From contig NZ_JASPGD010000001.1 of NCBI RefSeq assembly GCF_030232885.1, positions 124,001-188,000 of the forward strand: 64,000 nt of DNA, written 5' to 3'. The notes beneath the pieces are model-generated. The model saw nothing but the letters and a program-made list of their open reading frames with translations, did no database searches and was not told the origin of the DNA. Positions 27,635-37,831 of this stretch are shown here, piece after piece. Source of the DNA: Corynebacterium sp. MSK297. GTDB taxonomy: Bacteria > Actinomycetota > Actinomycetes > Mycobacteriales > Mycobacteriaceae. Made by a program: the position numbers and the translations under genes. Within the stretch, counting starts at the first letter, position 1. The number at the start of each line of letters is the position of its first letter.

Positions 27635-28873
27635 ATGCACTTAGCCCAATTCGCTGCTCCCGTCCGTCGGCAGCAGCCGCAGAACCCACATCAAGCACAG
27701 CAGACACACAAACTGCTCGTGCCCAGCGATGAAATCCGCGATTTCGTGCTCGCCGCAAACGTAGCTGCGCAGGATGCGACACAGGATCCAGCTGCCTCTG
27801 CAGCACCGGAGCGTGTAGTCTCCCAACTCGCGGGTTCAGCCGAATCAGCAACGTACCTATTTGCACTGTGCGAAGCACCTCCACTCGGCGAGGTCTCTGA
27901 ACTGTCCTATCCCCTCATTAGTTCTACGGATAATCCACGAGAGTGTGGTATACGCGGCCATGCTTGGCCGGGTGGCGAACCCAATTTTGTTGGTTTTATT
28001 CACCTGACCTTGGCGCTACTAGAAGATACCAGCATCGCCGAGATTGAATGCGTCCTCGATATTGACCTGCTGCCGTTGCCCGGCGAATCCGCAGACGAAA
28101 AAACCAAACAAGTAACGGCACGGCTACTCGATTCCGCCGAGCACATCGCGGCTCAACTGGGGCGAAGTCGTGCACAGATTACCGTGCATCATCCGGCTGA
28201 TCGCCCTCCCGATGCGGACCCGTTTTATGCTGCTGTCATAGATTCCGGCTACTACCGCCACTTGGGGCATATACAGGCGTATATCCCCGCGGAGCCCGTT
28301 ACACAACAAGCACACGTAGCCAGCCAGCAAGCAGACAGCGAAGCAGAAAACCACCCAGGTTATCGTCTTGTGGCATGGCGGGACTACGCCATTGCTGACG
28401 AATACGTCCCGCAAGTCCGAGAGCTTTTGACGGTTGCTTCTATCGATGTTCCCAGCGGTGGTATGGAACTCGACCCCATCGAATGGACATCAACCCGTAT
28501 GGAGCAAGCTGCTCAGCGATTGCGCTCTCGCGGTGGCTCCACCTTGTTGTTCGCGCTCGTCGACAAGCACACAGACAAGATTTGCGCCTTGACCGAAATT
28601 GCGCGGCACTATGGCTCCGATCCGACAGTAGCGGAATGGACACTGACCGTGACCGCCCGCATACGACGTCGGCAAGGGTTAGCAAGCCACGTGAAATTCC
28701 AAGCTATCCACGCTGCACGAAAAATTTGGCCAAGTGTGAACCGGATTTATGGATCCATCCCGGATCAGCCCGACCATATGCGCTCACTTTATCGCAGCCT
28801 TGGTGCCGTCGAGCTTAGTTGCAGCTCGACATGGGAAAAACGACTTCCCTTCGCCGAGACAGCGGCAGATTAG
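27635..28873 (+). CDS. GNAT-fold acetyltransferase-like protein
   Basis: Its 412 residues form what looks like a double-domain acetyltransferase. The C-terminal half carries a GNAT motif A-like sequence (TARIRRRQGLASHVKFQAIH, about 345-364, with R-x-x-x-G-x-A) followed by LYRSLGA, which is typical of GNAT endings. The N-terminal half has a weaker related pattern (GFIHLTLALLEDTSIAEIEC). Acetyl-donor use and substrate are not predictable. ATG 27635 follows the DUF349 stop with no gap and no clear ribosome site, which suggests coupled translation with that gene. Confidence 0.65.
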   Translation: MHLAQFAAPVRRQQPQNPHQAQQTHKLLVPSDEIRDFVLAANVAAQDATQDPAASAAPERVVSQLAGSAESATYLFALCEAPPLGEVSELSYPLISSTDNPRECGIRGHAWPGGEPNFVGFIHLTLALLEDTSIAEIECVLDIDLLPLPGESADEKTKQVTARLLDSAEHIAAQLGRSRAQITVHHPADRPPDADPFYAAVIDSGYYRHLGHIQAYIPAEPVTQQAHVASQQADSEAENHPGYRLVAWRDYAIADEYVPQVRELLTVASIDVPSGGMELDPIEWTSTRMEQAAQRLRSRGGSTLLFALVDKHTDKICALTEIARHYGSDPTVAEWTLTVTARIRRRQGLASHVKFQAIHAARKIWPSVNRIYGSIPDQPDHMRSLYRSLGAVELSCSSTWEKRLPFAETAAD

Positions 28874-28889
28874 TGCTGAGGACTGAAGG

Positions 28890-29591
28890 CTAGTTGTTCC
28901 GCTGCGTGCGCGAGGCTGCATGCCGACGGCGGTCATCGACAAACAGCGGGTTTGAATCATAATCCGTATTCTGGACTTCCATACCAGATGCTCGCTGCAA
29001 GCGGGCAATATCATCAATGGTGGTCGAATCCGCGCGCATCCGGGCCGCAGCTTGCTGCTGCGGATTACGCGTAAGCGCCACCGAACAATACGCGCCAAAC
29101 GCGAAAATAGCAGCCACTATGCCAACGTACATCCCGATGGAATGTGGAGTATTTTCTCCATCATGTGGCCCGGTGTGACGCACCCACAACGAGAACACCG
29201 AATACGGCAGCGCAACGGTCACACACATCCAGCCAATCAGACCTGCCGGAGCAAAGCGGGTGATGACCACAAGAGTGCTCGCGATACCAATGCCGACGGT
29301 TAACAGCACTGCATGAACCTGTTCAATCGTCGTGGTCACCTCACTGCTGCCCAGCAAAGCTTCATAACCGCGCGCGCTGCCGGCATACGGCAACAACAGG
29401 AACCCGACATAGCCCACGATGGCGGCAATCAGCACATAAGCGGCTTTCCCAAGCGTCATCGTGCGTGCGGCTCGCTTTTCGACGACCGCTGATTCAGCCG
29501 CAGTCGGACGGCGCGTCGGCTCTTGCGATTGTGGCTGCTGCGGGTTCGATGATGAATCTGACACTGAGTCCGAAGAGGAAGAAGTAGACAT
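28890..29591 (-). CDS. Conserved four-helix membrane protein (Rv2732c-like)
   Basis: Function unknown, 233 residues. A Ser/Gln-rich N-terminus of about 45 residues is followed by four hydrophobic helices (ALVLIAAIVGYVGFLLLPY-like at about 52-70, then near 90-112, 118-136 and 152-172). A cytoplasmic-looking C-terminal tail contains RMRADSTTIDDIARLQRA. The order miaB followed by this membrane protein is the same as in mycobacteria (miaB/Rv2733c, Rv2732c). It begins 23 bases after the miaB stop and is likely in the same operon. It converges on the GNAT gene with 16 bases between. Confidence 0.75.
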   Translation of the reverse strand: MSTSSSSDSVSDSSSNPQQPQSQEPTRRPTAAESAVVEKRAARTMTLGKAAYVLIAAIVGYVGFLLLPYAGSARGYEALLGSSEVTTTIEQVHAVLLTVGIGIASTLVVITRFAPAGLIGWMCVTVALPYSVFSLWVRHTGPHDGENTPHSIGMYVGIVAAIFAFGAYCSVALTRNPQQQAAARMRADSTTIDDIARLQRASGMEVQNTDYDSNPLFVDDRRRHAASRTQRNN

Positions 29592-29614
29592 GTCACCGAT
29601 GGTATAAGACGCGC

Positions 29615-31207
29615 CTAATTGCTGCGAGCGGCAACTGTAGGCAAGCCCAAGCTCACGCCCACTGGTGCAGTGCTCGGGGTCTTACCGGCACCGGACATGT
29701 CACCAGCTTTCGTACGACGGTGGTGATTCACTCCCCCGTCCGCAACAAGAAAATATGGCTTCGCAGCGGTCACAGTAGTCACGACCACATCGCCAGGTCG
29801 GATTTCACCATCGAGATTGCCGCTTGGAGCAAAGTGCACAAGACGGCCATCACGGGCACGGCCAGACAAACGATTCGTCTGCTCATTTTTCCGCCCGCCA
29901 GCTGCTTGGACCAGCAATTCTACTTCTGTGCCCACAAGGGCGCGGTTGTCCTCCAACATGATTTCGTCTTGCAGCGCCACCAAGCGTTCAAAACGATCCT
30001 GCACGATCTCCTTCGGGATCTGCTCATCCATCTCCGCAGCAGGAGTACCTGGGCGAGGAGAATATTGGAAGGTAAAAGCAGAGGAGAATCGAGCACGGCG
30101 CACGATATCCATCGTTGCCTGGAAATCCTCTTCGGTCTCACCAGGAAATCCGACAATGATATCGGTAGTAATTGCAGCTCCGGGAATTTTTTCTCGAGCT
30201 TCGTCCACGATTTTCATGAATTTCTTGCTGCGATACGAACGGCGCATATCTTTAAGCACTTTGTCCGAACCAGACTGCAATGGCATGTGCAGCTGTGGAC
30301 AAATAACCGGGTACTGAGCCATCACGTCAATCACATCACTCGTGAATTCTGCAGGGTGCGGGCTAGTAAAACGCAATCGGTCCAAACCCTCAATCTGCGC
30401 ACAGGCTGCAAGCAACTTCGAAAACGCGCTGCGGTCACGCTTCAGGTCAGGGTCCACGAAGTTCACCCCATAAGCGTTGACATTTTGTCCAAGGAGGGTA
30501 ACTTCACTGACGCCCTGGTCAACGAGCGCTTTCACTTCCGCAAGAATATCTCCTGGGCGGCGATCAATTTCTTTACCGCGCAACGATGGCACAATGCAAA
30601 ATGTGCAGGTGTTATTGCAGCCAACAGAAATCGATACCCATCCGGAATAAGCAGATTCGCGCTTAGCTGGCAGCACAGACGGGAAATCTTCCAAAGCATC
30701 AACGATTTCTACCTGAGCTTGCTCATTGTGACGCGCCCGTTCCAAAAGCGTCGGCAGCGAGCCCATGTTGTGGGTACCAAAAACGGCATCGACCCACGGA
30801 GCGTTTTTCAGCACTGCGTCTTTGTCTTTTTGCGCCAGGCAGCCGCCTACGGCAATCTGCATACCAGGATGATTTTCCTTGGTCTTTTTTAAATTACCCA
30901 GGGTGCCGTATAAGCGCTGATCAGCATTTTCTCGTACTGCACAGGTGTTAAATACGATGAGATCAGGTTGCACCGATTCCGCATCCGCTCCAGCATGAGC
31001 GCTATATTCTGCGGCAGAGACATAGCCCGCATCTTCTAGCAACCCAGCCAAACGTTCTGAATCATGCACGTTCATTTGGCAACCAAAGGTGCGCACCTCA
31101 TAGGTGCGCGGAGATCCCGCGGGGCCTGCCTGCTCGGTGGAGCCGGTGGTCATATCGACTGCGGTTTGCCGCATCTCGGTGGTGTATTCCCTATTCTCGT
31201 TGCGCAT
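29615..31207 (-). CDS. miaB: tRNA methylthiotransferase MiaB
   Basis: A radical-SAM enzyme that adds the 2-methylthio group to isopentenyl-A37 of tRNAs. The N-terminal MTTase domain begins [20 protein letters not shown] with cluster ligands [16 protein letters not shown] and GGCLAQ. The radical-SAM triad is [10 protein letters not shown]-terminal TRAM domain follows ([15 protein letters not shown] ... [13 protein letters not shown]). The frame is open to 31477, but a -10 box lies just before ATG 31207, giving 530 residues. ATG 31174 and ATG 31153 are alternatives. The family has 450-520 residues, so the shorter starts are credible too. Confidence 0.92.
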   Translation of the reverse strand: MRNENREYTTEMRQTAVDMTTGSTEQAGPAGSPRTYEVRTFGCQMNVHDSERLAGLLEDAGYVSAAEYSAHAGADAESVQPDLIVFNTCAVRENADQRLYGTLGNLKKTKENHPGMQIAVGGCLAQKDKDAVLKNAPWVDAVFGTHNMGSLPTLLERARHNEQAQVEIVDALEDFPSVLPAKRESAYSGWVSISVGCNNTCTFCIVPSLRGKEIDRRPGDILAEVKALVDQGVSEVTLLGQNVNAYGVNFVDPDLKRDRSAFSKLLAACAQIEGLDRLRFTSPHPAEFTSDVIDVMAQYPVICPQLHMPLQSGSDKVLKDMRRSYRSKKFMKIVDEAREKIPGAAITTDIIVGFPGETEEDFQATMDIVRRARFSSAFTFQYSPRPGTPAAEMDEQIPKEIVQDRFERLVALQDEIMLEDNRALVGTEVELLVQAAGGRKNEQTNRLSGRARDGRLVHFAPSGNLDGEIRPGDVVVTTVTAAKPYFLVADGGVNHHRRTKAGDMSGAGKTPSTAPVGVSLGLPTVAARSN

Positions 31208-31221
31208 GCTCACGGAAGGAC

Positions 31222-31227
31222 ATTGTA
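31222..31227 (-). promoter_or_regulatory. -10 box of miaB promoter
   Basis: TACAAT on the minus strand (31227 to 31222) ends 14 bases before ATG 31207. It supports that start and a leader shorter than 10 bases. Confidence 0.4.
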
Positions 31228-31253
31228 GTGACCTCCCGCGAGAGTTCATAACA

Positions 31254-31306
31254 GCCGGATACCCGGTTAGCTGAGTGTCTTTTCTCCCCAGCAACCGGGT
31301 ACCGGC
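31254..31306. terminator. Long GC-rich stem-loop between proX and miaB
   Basis: GCCGG-A-TACCCGGTT (31254-31268) pairs with AACCGGGTA-CCGGC (31293-31306): 14 base pairs with one bulge, and a loop containing TCTTTTCTCC. It lies downstream of proX (minus strand) and upstream of the miaB promoter, so it is a likely end of the transporter operon. There is no T run after the stem. Confidence 0.5.
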
Positions 31307-31352
31307 CCCATCAGCATCCTGCAGAAAGCAGCCGCGGATGCACCACCTCAGC

Positions 31353-32255
31353 TTAGGAACGCTGTGGTGCTGCAGGAATGACGTCTGGGTACTGCTCGAG
31401 CCAGGCTGCAATGGCTTTGTCTTCTTCGCCCTCAAACTCGTTGACGACGAGATCCTCCAGCGCACCGTATTCCTCATCAGTCATGCTGAGCTCAGCGAAC
31501 CAATCTGCCAGTTCTGGGAATTCCTCACTGAAACCGCTGCGCGCCAACCAGTGCAACGCTTCGGCCTCGCCCATCACCGTGTCTGGATCTTCCAGATCAC
31601 GAACCGGGAAGACATGGTTGGCAAAATGTGGGCGCCACAGGGTCACGACAATATCTTCTTCATCCTGGATCGCCGCATCGAGCTCAGCCAGCATCGCAGG
31701 AGTAGAAGAAGTAGCCAGCTGGTATTCATCGTCGAGATCATAAGCTGGCATCGCCGAGTTTTCTGTCTGGTCAGTCAAGCCGGCGGATGGCTCAATCCCC
31801 ACGATGCGGCCGCCGAAGCGCTCACCTTGGCCTTTAAGATCCTCAATCTTGTCGACGCCTTCGACATACTCCGGAACCGCCAGCGTCAATTGAGCATTGT
31901 CGTAGTACGCGCCCAGATCTTCTATGTTGTCGCCATGTTCTTCTATGTAGTGGTCATGGGTCATTTCCGGCCACGCGGACGGATAGATATCGATATCGCC
32001 ATTGGCTAGGGCAGTGTAGAGCACGGCTGCTTCCGATTGCGGATCATGCTCAACCTCGTAGCCGGCTTCTTCCAAGAAGTGCTCGATAAGGTACGCGGTC
32101 GACAATCCGTCTGGCCACGACGGCAGGTAGCCCAGGGTAATCGTCGCATCACCGGCGCCATTAGTTACACTATCGCCGCCGTCATCAGCGCAAGCAGTCA
32201 AGGTCAGTACCAAGGCGCTAGCTCCCGCTCCGGCAAGAAGCTTTCGGTTAATCAT
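31353..32255 (-). CDS. Glycine-betaine/proline-type ABC transporter substrate-binding lipoprotein
   Basis: A ProX/OpuAC-type solute receptor. A signal peptide ends in a lipobox LTAC with the lipidated Cys22, so it is anchored to the outer face of the membrane. Tryptophans suited to an aromatic box for a quaternary amine occur in [16 protein letters not shown] and LWRPHF. The 300 residues match OpuAC proteins. ATG 32255 follows AAAGGAC. It is the last gene of a proV-proW-proX order, the usual arrangement for this importer. The compound carried is inferred from family; betaine, choline or proline betaine are all possible. The protein is strongly acidic. Confidence 0.88.
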   Translation of the reverse strand: MINRKLLAGAGASALVLTLTACADDGGDSVTNGAGDATITLGYLPSWPDGLSTAYLIEHFLEEAGYEVEHDPQSEAAVLYTALANGDIDIYPSAWPEMTHDHYIEEHGDNIEDLGAYYDNAQLTLAVPEYVEGVDKIEDLKGQGERFGGRIVGIEPSAGLTDQTENSAMPAYDLDDEYQLATSSTPAMLAELDAAIQDEEDIVVTLWRPHFANHVFPVRDLEDPDTVMGEAEALHWLARSGFSEEFPELADWFAELSMTDEEYGALEDLVVNEFEGEEDKAIAAWLEQYPDVIPAAPQRS

Positions 32256-32376
32256 GGGGTTGTCCTTTCTCCACTCACAGAAATGTCATGGGATCAAAGA
32301 TGTCATGGGATTGACGGCGATATGAAGTTATTCGTTAACGACGACGTGAGAGTGCCCTCGCTAACGCGTTCTGTTT

Positions 32377-33306
32377 TTATTCGGCACTGGCGGCCACTGT
32401 GGAAGGTGCTTTGTGCTTGTCGCGCTTCGTTGTGCGCCAACGAGCAAGCAACGACGACGGGTAATCACCTGGATTGCCCAAAGCTGCGGTGAGACGATCC
32501 AAAAAGACCGCCAAGATTACCACTGCAAGGCCAGATTCCAGTCCTTGCGCCAGATTCAGCGTGGAAATCGCCGCCACAACTTCTTTGCCTAATCCGTCGG
32601 CACCGACCATGCCTGCGATTACAGCCATTGATAGCGAAAGCATGATGATCTGGTTAATACCGGCCATGATCGAAGGCATGGCTAAGGGCAATTCGATGCC
32701 ACGAAGAATTTGGCGATCGGTCGCACCATAGGAGCGCCCAGCTTCCACGGTCTCCGCATCGACATGCCGAATGCCTAATTCGGTCATGCGCACGCCGGGG
32801 GCCAGAGCAAAAATAATTGTCGAGAAGATGCCCGGAACCACTCCGATGGAGAAAAACATCACCGCTGGCAGCAGGTATACGAAGGCTGGCATAGTCTGCA
32901 TAAAGTCCAAAATTGGACGAACCACGGCGGAGACTCGAGCGTTTTTCGCCGCCCAGATCCCCACCGGAATTGCAATGACCACCGCAACCAGCGTCGCAAT
33001 GATCACCAAAGCCATCGTGTCCAGCATCTGTTCCCATTGACGCATTCCCATAACCAGCAAGAAAGTTAATGCCACACCAACTGCCAGCCGCCAGGATCGC
33101 AGCGCCCAACCGGCAAACGCGAAAATGACCAACAGCACAAATGCAGGTATTGCCTTCAGACCATTGGCAAGGCCTTCGACCAGAAACGACGTGACCGTGG
33201 AAAAGACATCAAAAACAATAGAGGCGTTTTCCCGCAGCCACATCAAGACATCATCGCCCCAAGTTCCTAAGGGGATGCGTGGGACTAATTCTTCATTCAG
33301 TGCCAT
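32377..33306 (-). CDS. Glycine-betaine ABC transporter permease (ProW-like)
   Basis: The membrane component of the importer, 309 residues with about six or seven helices (for example VLLVIFAFAGWALRSWRLAV and ALVIIATLVAVVIAIPVGIW). The permease coupling loop has the form EAGRSYGATDRQILRGIELP, typical of the OpuAB/ProW family. ATG 33306 overlaps the stop of the ATPase gene by one base (TAATG), so the two are translationally coupled. A gap of 121 bases separates it from proX. Confidence 0.9.
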   Translation of the reverse strand: MALNEELVPRIPLGTWGDDVLMWLRENASIVFDVFSTVTSFLVEGLANGLKAIPAFVLLVIFAFAGWALRSWRLAVGVALTFLLVMGMRQWEQMLDTMALVIIATLVAVVIAIPVGIWAAKNARVSAVVRPILDFMQTMPAFVYLLPAVMFFSIGVVPGIFSTIIFALAPGVRMTELGIRHVDAETVEAGRSYGATDRQILRGIELPLAMPSIMAGINQIIMLSLSMAVIAGMVGADGLGKEVVAAISTLNLAQGLESGLAVVILAVFLDRLTAALGNPGDYPSSLLARWRTTKRDKHKAPSTVAASAE

Positions 33307-34361
33307 TAGCGACCACCTTCTTCGGAGGTTTCGGAATGATCAGCTACGGCTGCAAGCAATGTTTCTTTCGTTATGATGCCGTCGATCCCACCATCGCTAT
33401 TCTTGACGACGAGTGGTTGCTCGTGGCCTGCGGCTCGGGAAAATAACTGGGAGACCGGGATATCCGCGGCGACGATAATCTCATTATCAACTGTTGTCTC
33501 ATCCGGCAGCGGCGTTGTCAGGGATTCACAAATATCGCCGGCGAGCAATACCCGTGAACGGTCGACATCGCGAATGAACTGTGCGACGTAGTCGTTAGCA
33601 GGCTCACGGAGAATCTCCCCAGCCGTACCTATTTGCTCGATCCGGCCATCACGCATCACGGCAATTCGATCACCGATACGCATCGCCTCATTAAGATCGT
33701 GAGTAATGAACAATACGGTTTTGCCCAGTTCTTGCTGCAGATTCATCAGGTGATCCTGCATTTCTTTGCGAATTAGCGGATCCAGAGCAGAAAAAGCCTC
33801 ATCCATGAGCAGAATATCGGTATCGTTCGCCAACGCTCGTGCTAAGCCGACGCGTTGCTTCATTCCACCTGATAATTCATCCGGCCGGTAGTGTTCCCAG
33901 CCTTCCAACCCCACCATTTGTAGAGCCTTGCGGGCTTTTTCTTCCCGCTCAGACTTATTTACGCCCTTAATTTCTAAGCCATACGCCGCATTGTCTCTGA
34001 CAGTCCGGTGTGGTAGAAGGGCAAAATTTTGAAAGACCATTGAGATTTTGTCACGGCGTACTGCACGGAGCTCAGCTTCGGACATATCCGTAATCACATG
34101 GCCCCCTAAGCGTAGTTCCCCAGCGGTGGCTGGGTGCAAACCGTTAACCATGCGGATGAGAGTGGACTTGCCACTGCCTGAAAGCCCCATGACGACAAAT
34201 ACTTCTCCGGGGATTACTTCGAAGCTAGCGTCAATTACTGCAGCTGTGAGGCCGTCTTCGCGCAGCTGTTCACGGCTGATCCCGTTGTGTAGCGCATCGA
34301 CGCCACGCTTTGGGTTTTTCCCGAAAATCTTATACAGCCCATTGGCAGAAATACCTGTCAC
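33306..34361 (-). CDS. Glycine-betaine ABC transporter ATP-binding protein (ProV-like)
   Basis: The ATPase of the importer, 351 residues. Walker A is GLSGSGKST, the signature LSGGMKQRVGLARAL and Walker B ILLMDEAFSALDPL. After the ATPase domain (to about 265) comes a CBS-like region (VVKNSDGGIDGIITKETLLA), which in related transporters senses ionic strength and so turns transport on under osmotic stress. GTG 34361 follows AGGGAG. This three-gene set lies between miaB and recX, where C. glutamicum carries the glutamate transporter gluABCD. Confidence 0.92.
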   Translation of the reverse strand: MTGISANGLYKIFGKNPKRGVDALHNGISREQLREDGLTAAVIDASFEVIPGEVFVVMGLSGSGKSTLIRMVNGLHPATAGELRLGGHVITDMSEAELRAVRRDKISMVFQNFALLPHRTVRDNAAYGLEIKGVNKSEREEKARKALQMVGLEGWEHYRPDELSGGMKQRVGLARALANDTDILLMDEAFSALDPLIRKEMQDHLMNLQQELGKTVLFITHDLNEAMRIGDRIAVMRDGRIEQIGTAGEILREPANDYVAQFIRDVDRSRVLLAGDICESLTTPLPDETTVDNEIIVAADIPVSQLFSRAAGHEQPLVVKNSDGGIDGIITKETLLAAVADHSETSEEGGR

Positions 34362-34582
34362 AAATGCTCTCCCCTACCGTGAAACAAAGTCTGTGCGCAC
34401 GACGGCGCCGTGCCTTAGAGCTATGTGCTAGTTCGAAGTTTTCTACCATTGTATTTTCTCATTAAACACCAAGGTTGCCACGAAAACCCGAGTTTGGCTA
34501 CCAAGGTGCGCTGAAATTGCCATTGAGTTGATCATTCCGACGCCAGCACGGAACCGTGGGTAACACATGAGATAAGCGCAAT

Positions 34583-34620
34583 GGCCAGCAGCAAGGCGGA
34601 CTATCACTTTGCTACTGGCC
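34583..34620 (-). terminator. Stem-loop after recX
   Basis: On the minus strand GGCCAGTAGCAA pairs with TTGCTGCTGGCC, 12 pairs with one G-U wobble, about 26 bases after the recX stop. There is no T run. The remaining bases of the 284-base gap between recX and proV hold the proV ribosome site and otherwise nothing I can identify. Confidence 0.5.
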
Positions 34621-34645
34621 ATCACCACGGACAGTGCCTGTTGTG

Positions 34646-35293
34646 CTAGCGAGTATCCATCTCTAGCTCATCACAGCGTTCATCGAGTGCCTGTCTGGCG
34701 TATCGTAAAGCCATTCCCTGGCCAAATCCTCGCCGGGCTAGCACACCAACAATTTTTCGAAGCTCTTTGTCATATCCCGCCCGGTCGTTAATACGCTTGA
34801 CTTTCTTCGCTTTTTTCGTTGCCAGAGCTTGGGCAAGTTCAGCTTCATCGTCATCGTCAATCTGGTCTAGCGCCTGCGCACGGATGACCGGCGAAATACC
34901 TTTGTCCGCTAACTCATGATCAAGCACCAGCCTGGTTTTCCCACGACGATTGTGCCGCTGATAAACCCACTCATGCGCAAATTTCTCATCATCAAGCAAA
35001 TCCGCGCTCTCTAAATCCGCTATCACCTCGTCGATAACTTTGGCTTCGAATTCTGCATCGAGAAGCTTACCGCGCAACTCGTGTACGGATCGTGCGCGGT
35101 AATTAAGCAAGCCAAGTGCTTTTTTACGCACAGGAGCTTTTTGTTCTTCTAGCTCGTAATCAATGATTGACGAGCCATCAGAATTATCGGTCGTGTGTTG
35201 CGCAATTGCATCGCGCAGGCGAGCGATTTTCTCCGAGCTGGGCTGCGGATCACCAGCTGGCTGATCCACAGGCTGTTTATTCTTCGGAGTCAT
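34646..35293 (-). CDS. recX: Regulatory protein RecX
   Basis: A RecA modulator that limits filament growth. ATG 35293 ([11 protein letters not shown]) is chosen: it overlaps the 3' end of recA by 17 bases, the usual actinobacterial arrangement, and gives 215 residues. The frame extends further upstream but only as an antisense-like shadow of recA. RecX segments are visible: [40 protein letters not shown] and [18 protein letters not shown]. The N-terminal 40 residues before the first helical module are Gln/Pro-rich. Confidence 0.9.
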   Translation of the reverse strand: MTPKNKQPVDQPAGDPQPSSEKIARLRDAIAQHTTDNSDGSSIIDYELEEQKAPVRKKALGLLNYRARSVHELRGKLLDAEFEAKVIDEVIADLESADLLDDEKFAHEWVYQRHNRRGKTRLVLDHELADKGISPVIRAQALDQIDDDDEAELAQALATKKAKKVKRINDRAGYDKELRKIVGVLARRGFGQGMALRYARQALDERCDELEMDTR

Positions 35294-36425
35294 CAAAATC
35301 AGGTGCGTCGCTGTCTGCGCCTGTTTGTTCGCGCAATGGCGCATCAGAACCCGGAACGTCCAGGCTCTCCTCGCCACTGTTCTTAGCAGCATATTTTCCA
35401 ATTCCTAGTTTTTGGAAAATCTTTTGCTCCAGCTCGTCACTCAGCTCCGGGTTGGACTTGAGGAACTGACGGACCTTTTCTTTGCCCTGCCCAAGTTGCT
35501 CGCCTTCGTAGGTGAACCAGGAGCCGGATTTCTTAACAATGTTGTTTTCTACAGACAGATCAATGATCGAGGACTCACGAGAGATACCTTCGCCGTACAT
35601 AATGTCGAATTCGGCGACCTTAAATGGTGGCGACACCTTGTTCTTCACAACCTTGAGCTTGGTACGGTTTCCGATGGAGTCTTGTCCGTCCTTGAGCGTC
35701 TGAATACGGCGGATATCACAGCGCACTGACGAATAAAACTTCAGGGCTTTACCACCGGTAGTGGTTTCTGGCGAACCGAACATGACGCCAATCTTTTCGC
35801 GCAACTGGTTAATAAAGATTGCAGTCGTACCAGAATTGTACAACGCACCGGTCATCTTTCGTAGTGCCTGCGACATCAGACGAGCTTGCAAACCAACATG
35901 GGAATCACCCATCTCGCCTTCGATTTCAGCCTTGGGAGTTAGCGCTGCCACTGAGTCCACCACAATGATGTCAATGGCGCCCGATCGCACAAGCATATCG
36001 GCAATTTCCAGCGCTTGCTCGCCAGTATCTGGTTGCGAAACTAACAGGTTATCGGTGTCGACGCCCAGCAAACGAGCATATTCTGGATCAAGAGCGTGCT
36101 CAGCGTCAATAAACGCAGCAATGCCACCTGCCTTCTGTGCCTCGGCAATAGCGTGCAGGGTCACAGTCGTTTTACCCGATGATTCCGGACCGTAGATTTC
36201 CACAACGCGCCCACGCGGGAAGCCACCAATGCCCAAGGCAACGTCGATTGCAGTATTTCCCGAAGAAATAGCTTGAATTGGAGGACGATCGTCGTCTCCC
36301 AGACGCATGACAGCGCCTTTGCCGTAATCCTTTTCAATCATCGCCATTGCAGCATCGAGTGCCTTTTGGCGATCTGCTCCTGCATTTTCCGTTTTCTTAG
36401 CGCTAGTTTTTTTCTTCGTTGCCAT
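35277..36425 (-). CDS. recA: Recombinase RecA
   Basis: The strand-exchange ATPase and SOS co-protease. Its 382 residues are collinear with the family: Walker A GPESSGKT (79-86), Walker [17 protein letters not shown], loop L1 [20 protein letters not shown] and loop L2 [22 protein letters not shown], all uninterrupted, so there is no intein (some mycobacterial recA genes have one). The C-terminal tail is acidic ([12 protein letters not shown]). I found no convincing LexA box in the 271 bases upstream, although one is expected. Confidence 0.97.
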   Translation of the reverse strand: MATKKKTSAKKTENAGADRQKALDAAMAMIEKDYGKGAVMRLGDDDRPPIQAISSGNTAIDVALGIGGFPRGRVVEIYGPESSGKTTVTLHAIAEAQKAGGIAAFIDAEHALDPEYARLLGVDTDNLLVSQPDTGEQALEIADMLVRSGAIDIIVVDSVAALTPKAEIEGEMGDSHVGLQARLMSQALRKMTGALYNSGTTAIFINQLREKIGVMFGSPETTTGGKALKFYSSVRCDIRRIQTLKDGQDSIGNRTKLKVVKNKVSPPFKVAEFDIMYGEGISRESSIIDLSVENNIVKKSGSWFTYEGEQLGQGKEKVRQFLKSNPELSDELEQKIFQKLGIGKYAAKNSGEESLDVPGSDAPLREQTGADSDAPDFDDSEE

Positions 36426-36696
36426 AGTTATTGTTTTCCTTGTTCATTTTCCCGTGTTCACTGTGATTCCTGGTGGTTACGCATGTATATGGTGCAGGCA
36501 ATCGTACATTCGCATCCTCTAGGAAACACTTAATCTGCTACGAGCAGAACGTCGAGTACCGCTCGTGCTACATTAGACGCCACAAAACCTCAAAAGGTTC
36601 CGCGCATCTAGTTTTTATAGAGTTTGCACGGGCCACATGTACTGGTTTTCCGCCTCTATAGTGTTTGTTCTTCGAACTCGATGGCTTTCAGGCCAA

Positions 36697-36912
36697 TTAC
36701 CAGCCAGGGTTGTCCTTACCCAAGCGCCGTTCTTCTGGGATACGAAAATCTTCCATGATCCCATCCCAAATCTCTGCGGGATCAACTCCTGCTTCGATAA
36801 GCTCGTCGGCGGTGGCCTCACGCCCGGTCAACACGTGTGAATGAGCAATCCATTTCGCCTGGGTTTCCCCAAATTCATCGTGCAATAGTCGGCTGAATTC
36901 AGTTAGTCGCAT
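36697..36912 (-). CDS. DUF3046 family small protein
   Basis: A 71-residue protein. MRLTEF at the start, the middle IAHSHVLTGREATADELIEA and the GVDPAEIWDGIMEDFRIPEE end match DUF3046, an actinobacterial family of about 60-70 residues usually found close to recA. The function is unknown. TATAAG just upstream is a possible -10 box. It begins 44 bases after the pspA stop and may be read with it. The 271 bases between this gene and recA contain the recA promoter region and a small inverted repeat (ACGAGC / GCTCGT) near 36540-36566. Confidence 0.85.
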   Translation of the reverse strand: MRLTEFSRLLHDEFGETQAKWIAHSHVLTGREATADELIEAGVDPAEIWDGIMEDFRIPEERRLGKDNPGW

Positions 36913-36955
36913 AGCAACACCGCCTTATACTCGGGATCTTATGCAATCGTAGTTG

Positions 36956-37831
36956 CTATTCCCCACGAAGTTCCCGCATGCGTTTAGCAATTTCATCTTC
37001 CGAAACTTGCGGCTGAGCTTGCTGATCTGCCTGGGCACCACCTTGTTGACCAGACGTCACCTGCTTCGGTGCACCTGACTGACCTTGCGACATCGACTTC
37101 TGCGCAGAACCTGACCCACCCATCTCGGCCCGGATTTGCTCAAGCCGCGAATGACCAGCCATCTGGATGCCGGCCTGCTTTACCTCGTGCATGCGGTTGT
37201 GGACGGAGTTTTCCGCAAGTTCAGCCTGGCCCAATGCGCGCGAATAGCGTTGTTCAATCTTGTCGCGAACACTATCAAGCGATGGTGAGGAATCATTGGT
37301 GAGGTTGTTCATGGAGTTGATCGACTCTGAAACCTTTTCCTGCATCTTGGCCTGCTCCAGCTGGCTCAGCAACTTGGACCGCTGCTGTACCTTTTCTTGC
37401 AGCTGCATATTATTGCGCTCTACAGCCTGCTTAGCCTGGTCGGCCTGTTTCAGTGCTTGATCGTGCATTTGCTTGGTTTCTTCTACAGATTGCTCCGCAG
37501 TCACCAACTGTGCAGCAAAAGCTTCTGCAGCGTTTTCGTATTCAATAGCCTTTCGCTCGTCACCTTCACTGCGGGCTTTGTCCGACAATTCCAACGCTTG
37601 CTTCGTATTCGACTGCAGCTTTTCTACCTCATTAAGCCTGCGGTTCAACTGCATCTCTAACTGGCGTTGATTACCGATCACTGCGGCCGCCTGTTGCGAC
37701 AGCTCCTGATGTTGCCGCTTCGCATCGCTAATCGCTTGCTCGATCTGGACCTTCGGGTCTGCGTGTTCGTCAATCTTCGAATCGAACAGAGCCATGAAAT
37801 AATTCCATGCCTTACTAAAAGGATTAGCCAT
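36956..37831 (-). CDS. PspA/IM30 family protein
   Basis: A membrane-stress protein of the phage-shock PspA/Vipp1 family, 291 residues. The N-terminal amphipathic segment ([19 protein letters not shown]) would dock on membranes. The long central coiled coil runs from about 25 to 220 ([40 protein letters not shown]), and the C-terminal tail is Gln/Gly-rich and probably disordered, with a conserved end [22 protein letters not shown] precedes ATG 37831. The pspA-clgR neighbourhood is conserved in actinobacteria, where ClgR activates protease and pspA genes, so control by ClgR is likely. Confidence 0.9.
   Translation of the reverse strand: MANPFSKAWNYFMALFDSKIDEHADPKVQIEQAISDAKRQHQELSQQAAAVIGNQRQLEMQLNRRLNEVEKLQSNTKQALELSDKARSEGDERKAIEYENAAEAFAAQLVTAEQSVEETKQMHDQALKQADQAKQAVERNNMQLQEKVQQRSKLLSQLEQAKMQEKVSESINSMNNLTNDSSPSLDSVRDKIEQRYSRALGQAELAENSVHNRMHEVKQAGIQMAGHSRLEQIRAEMGGSGSAQKSMSQGQSGAPKQVTSGQQGGAQADQQAQPQVSEDEIAKRMRELRGE

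Noticed and set aside
29720..30892. 390-codon open frame on the plus strand
   Set aside because: It lies antisense to miaB and encodes a composition (His, Phe, Arg-rich) typical of a reverse-complement shadow.
34443..34628. 61-codon open frame between recX and proV
   Set aside because: It overlaps a terminator hairpin, lacks a ribosome site and shows no protein-like features.
35294..35401. Longer RecX start upstream of 35293
   Set aside because: It would run antiparallel in frame through the recA 3' end and has no RecX-like residues; the 17-base overlap start is the usual one.
36426..36696. LexA box in front of recA
   Set aside because: I searched for TCGAACANNTGTTCGA-like sequence and found only fragments (for example TCGTACATTCGC near 36500); none is convincing.
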